Shown here one piece after another: positions 36,518 to 44,255 of a stretch of DNA of 64,000 nt (position 1 is the first letter of the stretch; each line of letters opens with the position of its first letter). This DNA is from Micromonospora purpureochromogenes. Lineage in GTDB: Bacteria; Actinomycetota; Actinomycetes; Mycobacteriales; Micromonosporaceae. The stretch covers positions 5,642,001-5,706,000 of the forward strand of contig NZ_LT607410.1 in NCBI RefSeq assembly GCF_900091515.1. Reading direction: 5' to 3'. A program made the translations under genes and the position numbers. A model generated the notes under the pieces. That model had not been told where the DNA came from and did no database searches. It saw only the letters and a list, made by a program, of their open reading frames with translations.

Positions 36518-37602
36518 CGGGCGGCACTCGGGCCACCCGGGCCATCCACGAGGCGCTGCCACCGGCGATGCGGGAGGCCGTGGACGACTTCGCCGAGCAC
36601 CTGGCCCGGGTACGCAACCGATCCGCGCACACCGTGCGGGCGTACGTGGCCGATGTGGTCTCGCTGCTCGACCACGCGGTACGGATGGGCTGCTCCGCAC
36701 CCGGCGAGCTGGACCTGACGGTGCTGCGCAGCTGGCTGGCCCGGCAGCGCACGGTGGGCGCGGCCCGGACGTCACTGGCCCGGCGGGCGGCGGCGGCGCG
36801 GACCTTCAGCGCCTGGGCGCACCGCGCGGGCGTGCTCCCCACCGACGTGGCGGCTCCGCTGTCCAGCCCCCGGGCGCACCGCGACCTGCCCACCGTGCTC
36901 CGCGCCGACCAGGCCGCCGCCCTCGTCGAGGCGCCCGATCGGCGTCCCTCCGCCACCCGGCCCGCCGAAGCGACCGGGCCCGCCGCCGGCACCCACCCCG
37001 ACGCGGCCCGGCCCGACGCGGCCGGACACCGGGACGACTCGGCCATCGGGGCCACCCGGCAGGACGGTCCAGCCGGCACCGCCCGCCCCGAGGACGAACC
37101 GGTGCGACTGCGCGACCGGGTCCTGCTGGAACTGCTCTACGGCACCGGGGTACGGGTCAGCGAGGCGTGCGGGTTGGACGTCGCCGACGTGGACCACGGC
37201 CGCCGGGTGGTCCGGGTCCTCGGCAAGGGCGGCCGGGAACGCTCGGTGCCGTACGGGGTGCCGGCCCAGCGGGCGATCGACGACTGGCTGCGCTCCGGGC
37301 GACCCGCCCTGGTGGTGCCCGGCTCCGGGGAGGCGCTGCTGCTCGGCGCGCGCGGCGGGCGGCTGAACCCGACGACGGCGCGCCGGATCGTGGCCGGGTA
37401 CGCCGAGTCCCTCGGCCTGCCCCGGGTCAGCCCGCACGGACTGCGGCACTCGGCGGCGACGCACCTGTTGGAGGGCGGCGCGGACCTGCGCGCCGTGCAG
37501 GAACTGCTGGGCCACTCCTCGCTCGGCAGCACCCAGATCTACACCCACGTCTCGGTCGAGCGGCTGCGGGCCGCGTACCGGCAGGCCCACCCGCGCGCCT
37601 GA
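36514..37602 (+). CDS. xerC: Tyrosine recombinase XerC with an inserted linker
   Basis: This XerC-like recombinase resolves chromosome dimers at dif with XerD. It has 362 residues. The N-terminal SAM-like DNA-binding domain contains HTVRAYVADVVSLLDHA. The catalytic domain has Arg in GTGVRVSEACGL (about 213), Lys in GKGGRER (about 238), HGLRHS (His about 308, Arg 311), His in LLGHSSLGSTQ (about 333) and Tyr in IYTHV (about 343). About 50 extra Ala/Pro/Arg/Asp-rich residues (about 145-195) are inserted between the domains; typical XerC is near 300 residues. Start at ATG 36514 is coupled to a leader ORF. Confidence 0.94.
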   Translation: MTGGTRATRAIHEALPPAMREAVDDFAEHLARVRNRSAHTVRAYVADVVSLLDHAVRMGCSAPGELDLTVLRSWLARQRTVGAARTSLARRAAAARTFSAWAHRAGVLPTDVAAPLSSPRAHRDLPTVLRADQAAALVEAPDRRPSATRPAEATGPAAGTHPDAARPDAAGHRDDSAIGATRQDGPAGTARPEDEPVRLRDRVLLELLYGTGVRVSEACGLDVADVDHGRRVVRVLGKGGRERSVPYGVPAQRAIDDWLRSGRPALVVPGSGEALLLGARGGRLNPTTARRIVAGYAESLGLPRVSPHGLRHSAATHLLEGGADLRAVQELLGHSSLGSTQIYTHVSVERLRAAYRQAHPRA

Positions 37603-37708
37603 CCCCACCAGCGCACGCCCATTGTGCCGAGTCCCACGTCCGAAGACGTCGACATGACGGCGCGCTTCCGTCCGCCATGCTGCGGTCCCGGGCGGCGCGG
37701 CTGGCCCC

Positions 37709-37714
37709 TACGCT
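37709..37714 (+). promoter_or_regulatory. -10 box TACGCT for the DUF402 gene
   Basis: TACGCT, 6 bases, ATG at 37721; leaderless arrangement. Confidence 0.5.
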
Positions 37715-37720
37715 GCCGGG

Positions 37721-38392
37721 ATGCGCTACGGGAGGGGACAGTTGATCGTGCGACGCGGCATGCATCCGGATGGACGCATCGGCGCTGTGCAGGCGGGCCG
37801 GGTCGTGGCCGATGACGAGCGTGGGCTGGCTTTGTGGGTCGACGTGGGTGCAGCCACCATGCGGCGTAGGGACCTGGCGGGCACTCCCACCCGTGCCCTG
37901 CCGATCCGTGCGGAGTTGACGACGCCGACCCTCCTCGCACCGGGGACCTGGGGCCCATACCGCACGCTGATGGTGATGCCTCCCGGCGCGGCGCACTCGG
38001 TGTGGTGGTCCTGGACCGCGAACGGAGACTTCGCCGGCTGGTACGTCAACCTGGAAGCACCGATGCGTCGCTGGCGCGGCGGTGTTGATGTCGAAGATCA
38101 CGCGTTGGACCTCCTCATCACGCCGGACGGCCGCTGGACCTGGAAGGACGAGGACGAGTTCGCTGCCCAGACAAACGATCCTCTGTTCTGGGATACCGCC
38201 GCGGCTCTACGTATCCGCGAAGAGGGTGAGCTTCTCCTCGCCCGGGCCGTCAGCCGGCGGTACCCCTTCGACGGGACGTGGCAGGACTTCCAGCCCGAGC
38301 CCGGGTGGCCCCCGGCGCCCCTACCCCACTGGTGGGATGTCCCGGCAGACGGTTGCCAGGTGTGGGACGACAGTTTCTACGCGCCGCACTGA
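37721..38392 (+). CDS. DUF402 domain protein, paralogue 1
   Basis: This 223-residue protein has the DUF402 core: GPYRTLMVMPPGAAHSVWW, then GDFAGWYVNLEAPMRRW, the acidic VDVEDHALDLLITPDGRWTW and KDEDEF. The FYVNLE-like segment and the Asp/Glu cluster match the metal-dependent nucleoside-phosphate phosphatase fold known for the family (for example Ntdp/FomD). The C-terminus continues with a Trp/Pro-rich tail. A paralogue lies at 48162-48830. GC content is slightly lower than in its neighbours. The substrate is unknown. Confidence 0.86.
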   Translation: MRYGRGQLIVRRGMHPDGRIGAVQAGRVVADDERGLALWVDVGAATMRRRDLAGTPTRALPIRAELTTPTLLAPGTWGPYRTLMVMPPGAAHSVWWSWTANGDFAGWYVNLEAPMRRWRGGVDVEDHALDLLITPDGRWTWKDEDEFAAQTNDPLFWDTAAALRIREEGELLLARAVSRRYPFDGTWQDFQPEPGWPPAPLPHWWDVPADGCQVWDDSFYAPH

Positions 38393-38440
38393 TGGTCGCC
38401 GGTGCTTCCCGGGATGAAACCCGCCGCGCTTGTCGACGGA

Positions 38441-38446
38441 TATGAT
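38441..38446 (+). promoter_or_regulatory. -10 box TATGAT for the CefD-like gene
   Basis: TATGAT, 6 bases, GTG at 38453; strong leaderless match that also decides the start. Confidence 0.6.
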
Positions 38447-38452
38447 CACCGC

Positions 38453-39634
38453 GTGACCGTCGCCCGGCCGCCCGAGCCGATTCCCGGGGCCCGACTGCTC
38501 TTCTCGCTCGACCCGGCGGTCAGCTACCTCAACCACGGCGCGTTCGGCGCGGTACCGATCAGCGTGCAGCGGGCGCAGCAGCGGCTGCGCGACGAGATGG
38601 AGTCCAACCCGCTGCGCTTCTTCGCGCAGGGGCTGGCCGAGCGGATCGGCCACACCCGGCGGCATCTGGCCACCTTCCTGGGCGCCGATCCGGACGGCAC
38701 GGCGCTGGTCGGCAACGCCACCACCGGCGTCGCGGTGGTCCTGCAGTCCCTCGGCCTGCGGGCCGGCGACGAGGTGCTCACCACCGATCACGGGTACGGC
38801 GCGGTCGGCTTCAGCATCGAGCGGGAGTGCGGCCGTACCGGGGCGGGCACCCGGGCGCTGCGGGTGCCGCTGACCGCCACCGACGAGGAGGTCGTCGAGA
38901 TCGTCCGGACCGGTCTGCGACCCGGGCGCACCCGACTGCTCGTCATCGACCAGCTCACCTCGGCCACCGCCCGCCTCTTCCCGGTCGCGGCCGTGGTCCA
39001 GGTGGCCCGGGAGCGGGGCGTACCGGTGCTGGTGGACGCGGCGCACGTGCCCGGCATGCTGCCGGTCGACGTCGGCGCCGTCGGCGCGGACTTCTGGGTG
39101 GGCAACCTGCACAAGTGGGCGTTCGCCCCGCGGGGCACCGCCGTGCTGGTGGTCGCTCCGCCGTGGCGGGAGCGGATCCAGCCGCTGGTGGTCTCCTGGG
39201 AGCAGGGCGCCGGCTTCCCCGGCGACGTGGAGTGGCAGGCCACCCTCGACTACACGGGCTGGTTGAGCGCCCCGGCCGGGCTCTACGCGCTGCGCAGCCT
39301 CGGCCTGGACCGGGTGCGGGCGCACAACGCGGCGCTGGCCGCGTACGGGCAACGGGTGGTCGGGGACGCCCTCGGGGTGGCACCGGCCGACCTGCCGGAC
39401 CCGGGCGGACCGGCGGTCGCCATGCGGATCGTGCCGCTGCCACCCGGCGTGGCCACCACCCTGGACACCGCGCGGGCCCTGGGCGGCCGGATCGCCGAGC
39501 GGCTCGCCGCCGAGGTGGCGGTGATGACCTGGGACGGTCGGGGGTGGCTACGGCTCTGCGCGCAGGTCTACAACTCCGCCGAGGAGTACGAACGGCTGGC
39601 GGTCCGGCTGCCCCCGCTGCTCGCCCGGCCCTGA
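38453..39634 (+). CDS. PLP-dependent aminotransferase class V (isopenicillin-N-epimerase-like)
   Basis: This 393-residue fold-type I PLP enzyme resembles CefD-like and cysteine-desulfurase-like proteins. It opens with FSLDPAVSYLNHGAFGAVP. GNATTGVAVVLQ binds PLP phosphate, VLVDAAHVPGMLPVDV holds the Asp/His pair, and NLHKWAFAPRGTAVL contains the Schiff-base Lys. The C-terminal small domain ends with RLCAQVYNSAEEYERL. No beta-lactam cluster is near, so epimerase function is not implied. The GTG at 38453 fits a leaderless promoter; ATG 38402 or 38414 are alternatives. The 3' end overlaps the convergent M23 gene by 87 bases. Confidence 0.9.
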   Translation: MTVARPPEPIPGARLLFSLDPAVSYLNHGAFGAVPISVQRAQQRLRDEMESNPLRFFAQGLAERIGHTRRHLATFLGADPDGTALVGNATTGVAVVLQSLGLRAGDEVLTTDHGYGAVGFSIERECGRTGAGTRALRVPLTATDEEVVEIVRTGLRPGRTRLLVIDQLTSATARLFPVAAVVQVARERGVPVLVDAAHVPGMLPVDVGAVGADFWVGNLHKWAFAPRGTAVLVVAPPWRERIQPLVVSWEQGAGFPGDVEWQATLDYTGWLSAPAGLYALRSLGLDRVRAHNAALAAYGQRVVGDALGVAPADLPDPGGPAVAMRIVPLPPGVATTLDTARALGGRIAERLAAEVAVMTWDGRGWLRLCAQVYNSAEEYERLAVRLPPLLARP

Positions 39635-40465
39635 CCCCGGCCCGCGCCGACCACACCGGCAGGCGGCCCTCGCCGTCCGTTCGGCGAGTGCGCCGCTCGC
39701 CGTCCGTTCGGCGAGTGCGCCGCTCGCCATCTGTTCGGCGAGTGCGCCGCTCGCTGTCCGCTCGGTGAGCGGGCCGCTCGCCGTCTGCTCGGTGAGCGGG
39801 CCGCTCGGGTCGCCCACCGGAAGCAGCCGGACCGGCCCGAGCCCGAGCAGGGCCAGCGGGTCGAGGTAGTCCACGCCGCGCCGCAGCCCCCAGTGCAGGC
39901 AGGCCGGGCTGGGACAGCCGGGATGCCCGGCCAGCAGCACGCCGAGCGGCGTACCGGGCCGGACCGGGTCGCCGGGGCGTACCTCGGGTCGGACCGGCTC
40001 GTAGGTGGTCCGCAGGCCCGCCGCGTGCCCCACGGTGACCACCGGCCGGCCGGCGACCACGCCCGCGAAGAGCACCGTCCCGGCGCCGGCCGCGCGCACG
40101 GTCGCTCCCGAGGCGGCGGCCAGGTCGACCCCGCGATGACCGGACAGCCACGGTCGGGGCGGCGGGTCGAAACGCCGCACCGGCCGGGGCGTGCCGTCGA
40201 GCGGCCACCGGAAGGCCGGCGTACCCGCCGCCGCACCGAGGGTGGCCCGCGCCGCCGCGGCTTTCGGCGGCCGGCCGTCGACCGCTCGTCCGGACGGGCG
40301 GAGCGGCAAGGCACGGGTGACTGTGGCGGCCGGGGGTGCGACGAGCCGGACGCCGCCCGCCCGGTCCGCCCCCGGCCCGGGAGTCGCCACGGCGACGGCA
40401 CCCGGCGGGCCGAGGACCAGCAGGACCGCCCAGCACACCGTCACCGCGCGCAGTGCTCTCCACAT
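39548..40465 (-). CDS. M23 family metallopeptidase with repeat-bearing C-terminus
   Basis: This 305-residue exported protein has an N-terminal signal/TM segment (about residues 5-28). The LytM-type peptidase domain (about 85-200) has HRGVDLAA (His110, Asp114) and ACLHWGL, where the zinc ligand His191 is kept but the first His of the usual HxH is Cys189. The C-terminal 100 residues are five 9-residue units like GALAERTAS, from a 27-bp DNA repeat, plus a tail that overlaps the convergent aminotransferase gene. Peptidoglycan is the likely substrate. In mycobacteria an M23 gene is next to rpsB; here it has moved about 8 kb. Confidence 0.82.
   Translation of the reverse strand: MWRALRAVTVCWAVLLVLGPPGAVAVATPGPGADRAGGVRLVAPPAATVTRALPLRPSGRAVDGRPPKAAAARATLGAAAGTPAFRWPLDGTPRPVRRFDPPPRPWLSGHRGVDLAAASGATVRAAGAGTVLFAGVVAGRPVVTVGHAAGLRTTYEPVRPEVRPGDPVRPGTPLGVLLAGHPGCPSPACLHWGLRRGVDYLDPLALLGLGPVRLLPVGDPSGPLTEQTASGPLTERTASGALAEQMASGALAERTASGALAERTARAACRCGRRGPGSGPGEQRGQPDRQPFVLLGGVVDLRAEP
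39666..39809. repeat. 27-bp tandem repeat, 5 copies, each with an internal hairpin
   Basis: Units such as GCCGCTCGCCGTCCGTTCGG plus CGAGTGC repeat about every 27 bases. Each holds CTCGCCG...CGGCGAG arms able to fold. The array lies just past the aminotransferase stop and encodes the M23 protein's C-terminal units on the other strand. Confidence 0.85.
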
Positions 40466-40626
40466 GTCCGCAGCATGCCCGCACCGGCGCCCGACCGACC
40501 CGGACAGCCCGTCCGCTGTGGACGACGGGCCACCCTGTGGACAACGCCCACCATTCGAGTCGATCTGCTAGGCGACGGGAGCGGAGCCAGCCGCGCCGGC
40601 ACGGACCGGTGGAGCGGCGCGGCGAC

Positions 40627-40632
40627 TAGGCT
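40627..40632 (+). promoter_or_regulatory. -10 box TAGGCT for the sulfite-oxidase-like gene
   Basis: TAGGCT lies 38 bases before the GTG at 40671, and GGGGAGG precedes the start, so this message has a short leader. Confidence 0.45.
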
Positions 40633-40670
40633 GGGCCCACGGGCCGAGGGCAGAAACCGGGGAGGCCGCC

Positions 40671-41777
40671 GTGACCAGCGTGGACGATGTGAGCCGGCCC
40701 TCCCGGGTGGCCGGGCCGGACGAGGCGATCAGCGCCGAGGAGCTGCAACTGGCCGCCCGCAACCACGGCATCCCGCTGGAGGCGTTGCGCTACGACGTCA
40801 CCCCGGCCGGCCTGCACTACCTGCTGATCCACTACGACATCCCGGACGTCGACCCGGCCGGCCACGCGCTGACCGTCGACGGCGCCGTACGCCTGCCGCT
40901 GATCCTCGGGCTCGACGAGCTGCGCTCGCGCCCCCGGGTGACCCGGCAGGTGACGTTGGAGTGCGCCGGCAACGGTCGGGCGTTGCTGCACCCGCGCCCC
41001 GTGAGCCAGCCCTGGCTGGTGGAGGCGGTCGGCAACGCCGAGTGGACCGGCACGCCGCTCGCCCCGCTGCTGCGTGAGGCCGGCATCGCGCCCGAGGCGG
41101 TCGACGTCGTCTTCACCGGGGCCGACCACGGCGTCGAGCGCGGCGTCGAGCAGGATTACCAGCGGGCCCTCCCGGTCGCCGACGCGCTGCGGGACGAGGT
41201 GCTGCTGGCGTACGAGATGAACGGCGCTCCCCTGCTGCCGCAGCACGGCGCGCCGCTGCGGCTGATCGTGCCCGGCTGGTACGGCATGGCGCACGTGAAG
41301 TGGCTGCGCGGCATCACCGTGCTGACCGAGGAGTTCGACGGCTACCAGAATGCGGTGGCCTACCGGCTGCGCCGGGACGCCGACGACCCGGGCGAGCCGG
41401 TGACCCGGATCGAGCCGCGCGCCCTGGTCCGCCCGCCGGGGTTCCCGGACTTCATGACCCGCACCCGGGTGCTGCGTCCCGGGCCGTGCACGGTGGACGG
41501 TCGGGCCTGGTCCGGGCACGCGCCGATCACCTCGGTGGAGGTGACCACCGACGGCGGGGCGACCTGGGCAGCGGCCATCGTGGACCCGCCGCGCGGCGGG
41601 GACTGGTCCTGGCGGCGCTGGCGGTACGAGTGGTCGCCGCGGCCGGGCCGGTACGTCCTCGGTGCCCGGGCCACCGACGCGTCCGGGCGGACCCAGCCGG
41701 TCGAGCAGCCGTGGAACCGGGGCGGGTTCGCCAACAACCTGGTCCAGCGGGTCGAGGTCGCGGTCCTCGCGGGCTGA
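40671..41777 (+). CDS. Sulfite oxidase-like molybdopterin-dependent oxidoreductase
   Basis: This 368-residue enzyme has the oxidoreductase molybdopterin domain with the Mo-ligand Cys98 in TLECAGNGR. Pterin contacts lie around GADHGVERGVEQDYQRALP and MNGAPLLPQHGAPLRLIVPGWYG-type sequence. A C-terminal Mo-co dimerisation Ig-like domain (ITSVEVTTDGGATW onward, ending QPWNRGGFANN) completes the sulfite-oxidase layout. There is no Tat signal and no heme domain, so it is a cytoplasmic protein with an unknown electron partner. The GTG at 40671 follows GGGGAGG. Confidence 0.92.
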   Translation: MTSVDDVSRPSRVAGPDEAISAEELQLAARNHGIPLEALRYDVTPAGLHYLLIHYDIPDVDPAGHALTVDGAVRLPLILGLDELRSRPRVTRQVTLECAGNGRALLHPRPVSQPWLVEAVGNAEWTGTPLAPLLREAGIAPEAVDVVFTGADHGVERGVEQDYQRALPVADALRDEVLLAYEMNGAPLLPQHGAPLRLIVPGWYGMAHVKWLRGITVLTEEFDGYQNAVAYRLRRDADDPGEPVTRIEPRALVRPPGFPDFMTRTRVLRPGPCTVDGRAWSGHAPITSVEVTTDGGATWAAAIVDPPRGGDWSWRRWRYEWSPRPGRYVLGARATDASGRTQPVEQPWNRGGFANNLVQRVEVAVLAG

Positions 41778-41958
41778 TCCGCGAGGCAGTGCCCCGGCGA
41801 CCGCCGCCCCAGGTCAGTGCCGGTGGCGACGCGGGCAGGCGTGGCGGGCGGAATCCGGCCGGCCCGCCACAATGCCCGCGCCGGGAGTCAGGCGGCGGGC
41901 CGGGGGAAGAGGTCGCGCGGGCCGGCGGGTGGGGGATGCCGGCGGGAAGTGCGGTGGG

Positions 41959-42282
41959 TCAGCCGCCGAAGCCGGAGTCGGCGGGGAGGGAGATGTCGGG
42001 CTTCTCCAGCTCCTCGACGTTGACGTCCTTGAAGGTCATCACTCGGACGTTCTTCACGAACCGGGCAGGACGGTACATGTCCCACACCCAGGCGTCGTGC
42101 ATCTCGACCTCGAAGTAGACCTCGCCGTCAGAGTTGCGCACGTGCAGGTCGACCTGGTTGGCGAGGTAGAAGCGGCGTTCTGTCTCCACCACGTAGGAGA
42201 ACTGGCGGACAATGTCGCGGTACTCCCGGTAGAGCTGCAGCTCCATCTCGGTCTCGTACTTCTCGAGATCTTCCGCGCTCAT
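41959..42282 (-). CDS. DUF2469 domain protein (Rv2901c-like)
   Basis: This 107-residue acidic protein matches the actinobacterial DUF2469 family throughout: MSAEDLEKYETEMELQLYRE, the FSYVVETERRFYLAN segment, DGEVYFEVEMHDAWVWDMYRP and RFVKNVRVMTFKDVNVEEL. The ATG at 42282 overlaps the rnhB stop (ATGA). The order rnhB-DUF2469 is conserved in actinobacteria. Function is unknown. Confidence 0.93.
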   Translation of the reverse strand: MSAEDLEKYETEMELQLYREYRDIVRQFSYVVETERRFYLANQVDLHVRNSDGEVYFEVEMHDAWVWDMYRPARFVKNVRVMTFKDVNVEELEKPDISLPADSGFGG

Positions 42283-43091
42283 CGCACTCCGCCTTCCATG
42301 ACCACATCTTCCCCCACCGACGCCGGAGGCCGAGGCTGCTCGCCCAACGCCACGCCGACGGTACCCCCTGACGCGTCGAAGCGCTCCATCGGCTCGGGCG
42401 CGGGCCCGACGGCGGGGCGTCGGGACCGCGGCGGACGGCCGGCGCGGCCGGACACGGTGGCCACGTTGACGTACGAGAACCGGTGCTCCACGCAGGGGCC
42501 GCGCTCGCGCAGCGCCTCGCTGTGCTCGGGCGTGATGTACCCCTTGTGCTCGGCGAAGCCGTAGCCCGGGTACTGCCCGTCCAGCTCCACCATCAGCCGG
42601 TCCCGGGTGACCTTGGCCAGCACGCTGGCCGCCGCCACGCAGGCCGCCACCCGGTCGCCCTTCCACACCGCCAGCCCGGGGACGTCCAGCCCGTCGACGC
42701 CGAAGCCGTCGGTCAGCACGTACTCCGGTCGGGTGGTCAGCGACGCCAGCGCCCGGCGCATCGCCGCGAGGTTGCACACGTGCAGGCCCCGGGCGTCGAC
42801 CTCCTCGGCCGGAATGATCACCACCGCGTACGCCAGGGCACGGGCGACGACCTCCTCGTACACCCGCTCCCGGCTGGCCGGGGTGAGCAGCTTGGAGTCG
42901 GCCAGCCCGTCGATCTCACCGCGCCGCCCCTCGGGCAGCACCGCGGCGGCGGCGACCAGCGGCCCGGCGCAGGCGCCCCGGCCGGCCTCGTCGGCGCCGG
43001 CGACGTGCCGGAAGCCGCGCCGTTGCAGGGCCCGTTCCAGGGCGTAGAGCCCACCTTCGCGGCGCACCACCGTACGCGGGGGCGTCAGCAC
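42279..43091 (-). CDS. rnhB: Ribonuclease HII
   Basis: RNase HII removes ribonucleotides from DNA. The protein is 270 residues. VAGADEAGRGACAGPLVAAAAVL carries the first Asp-Glu pair, followed by GLADSKLLTPASRE, the Asp in YVLTDGFGVDGL and KGDRVAACVAAASVLAKVTRD, with HKGYITPEH near the end. About 60 C-terminal residues (after FSYVNVATVSG) are Pro/Arg-rich and outside the fold. The GTG at 43091 overlaps the NUDIX stop by 7 bases; GTG 43068 is a shorter alternative. Confidence 0.95.
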   Translation of the reverse strand: MLTPPRTVVRREGGLYALERALQRRGFRHVAGADEAGRGACAGPLVAAAAVLPEGRRGEIDGLADSKLLTPASRERVYEEVVARALAYAVVIIPAEEVDARGLHVCNLAAMRRALASLTTRPEYVLTDGFGVDGLDVPGLAVWKGDRVAACVAAASVLAKVTRDRLMVELDGQYPGYGFAEHKGYITPEHSEALRERGPCVEHRFSYVNVATVSGRAGRPPRSRRPAVGPAPEPMERFDASGGTVGVALGEQPRPPASVGEDVVMEGGVR

Positions 43092-43561
43092 GACGCGGCT
43101 CCGCTCGGGTCGGTCAGGGCCCGGGTCAGCACGGCCGGCAGGTCCTCCGGGTAGTAGCGGTGGTCGCTCGCGGTCAGCTCGTCGACCGACCACCAGCGGT
43201 GCCCGGAGACGCTGGCCCGCTCGATGTCGGTGAAGCCCGTGGTGTCCACCTCCCAGCCCGCCACCCGGACCAGGAAGAACTCCTGCTCCTGCCGGTACCA
43301 GACGCCGTCGAAGGGGAACTCGACCGTCTCGGACCAGACCGGCGCGCCCAGCTCGCCCGGGTCCAGCCGCAGCCCGGTCTCCTCGGCCAACTCGCGGGCG
43401 GCGGCCTGGGCGGGCGTCTCCCCCGGGTCGATCCCGCCGCCGGGAGTGAACCAGTACCGGTGCTCGGGACGGGACGGGTCCCAGCCGCTGAAGAGCAGCA
43501 CCCGGCCGGCCGCGTCGACGAGCAGCACCCGGGCCGCGCGGCGAGGGGTGTAGACGGTCAC
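43085..43561 (-). CDS. NUDIX hydrolase
   Basis: This 158-residue protein has a perfect Nudix box: GGGIDPGETPAQAAARELAE followed by ETGL. It starts VYTPRRAARVLLVDAAGRVLL. NUDIX proteins hydrolyse nucleoside diphosphate derivatives; no subfamily can be chosen. It lies between lepB and rnhB and overlaps rnhB, so it belongs to the rnhB unit. Confidence 0.93.
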   Translation of the reverse strand: MTVYTPRRAARVLLVDAAGRVLLFSGWDPSRPEHRYWFTPGGGIDPGETPAQAAARELAEETGLRLDPGELGAPVWSETVEFPFDGVWYRQEQEFFLVRVAGWEVDTTGFTDIERASVSGHRWWSVDELTASDHRYYPEDLPAVLTRALTDPSGAASC

Positions 43562-43622
43562 CGCCCCAGCCTGCCAGACGCCGGTGACGATCTGCCACGC
43601 CCGGGGGCGGGCCGCGGGTCCG

Positions 43623-44255
43623 CTACGGGTTGGGGATGGCGTCGAACGGCTCGGGCACGGTGAGCCAGGTGGCCCGGTCCACCGGCCAGAACACGGTGAA
43701 GGCCCGCCCGACGACCTGGTCCTCGGGGATGGTGGCGCTGTCGATGTTCCGACCGGACTGCTGCCAGTGCTCCAGGGAGTCGCCGGAGGCGGAGCGGTGG
43801 TCGCCCATCACCCAGAGTCGCCCCTCCGGCACGGTGATGTCGAACTCCTGGTCGGCCGGCTTGTCCCGCTCGCCGTTGGCCGAGAAGATGTACGGCTCGT
43901 CGAGCGGCTTGCCGTTGATCACCAGCTTGTCGTCGTCGCAGCAGACCACGTGGTCGCCGCCGACGCCGATCACCCGCTTGATGAAGTCCTCGCCGTCGGG
44001 GTTGCCGCTCCACTCCGTCGGCGCCTTGAAGACGACGACCTCGCCGCGGTGCGGCGCCCGGAAGTCGTAGACCAACTTGTTGACCAGCACCCGATCGTCG
44101 ATCTGGAGGGTGTTCTCCATGGACGGGGACGGGATGAAGAAGGTCTGCAACACGAAGTAGCGGACCAGCACCGCCACCAGGATTGCCACGCCCAGGAGGA
44201 TGGGCAGTTCCTTCCAGAAGGAACTGCGGGGCCTGTCGGTCTGCTCGTCAATCAC
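43623..44255 (-). CDS. lepB: Signal peptidase I (second copy)
   Basis: This 210-residue type I signal peptidase has one N-terminal TM helix (about 17-37). The catalytic Ser45 lies in FFIPSPSMENTL and Lys93 in DFIKRVIGVGGD. Box E GDHRSASGDSLEHW and VVGRAF follow. It lacks the C-terminal TM helix of its neighbour. The GTG at 44255 overlaps the stop of the upstream lepB copy (GTGA), so the two are co-translated. Confidence 0.94.
   Translation of the reverse strand: MIDEQTDRPRSSFWKELPILLGVAILVAVLVRYFVLQTFFIPSPSMENTLQIDDRVLVNKLVYDFRAPHRGEVVVFKAPTEWSGNPDGEDFIKRVIGVGGDHVVCCDDDKLVINGKPLDEPYIFSANGERDKPADQEFDITVPEGRLWVMGDHRSASGDSLEHWQQSGRNIDSATIPEDQVVGRAFTVFWPVDRATWLTVPEPFDAIPNP

Noticed and set aside
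38972..39768. Alternate-frame ORF over the 3' end of the PLP enzyme extending into the repeats
   Set aside because: Arg/Gly-rich shadow sequence; the PLP motifs and the M23 tail account for both strands.
39666..39809. 27-bp repeat as a possible CRISPR array
   Set aside because: Units touch each other without spacers and no cas genes are present.
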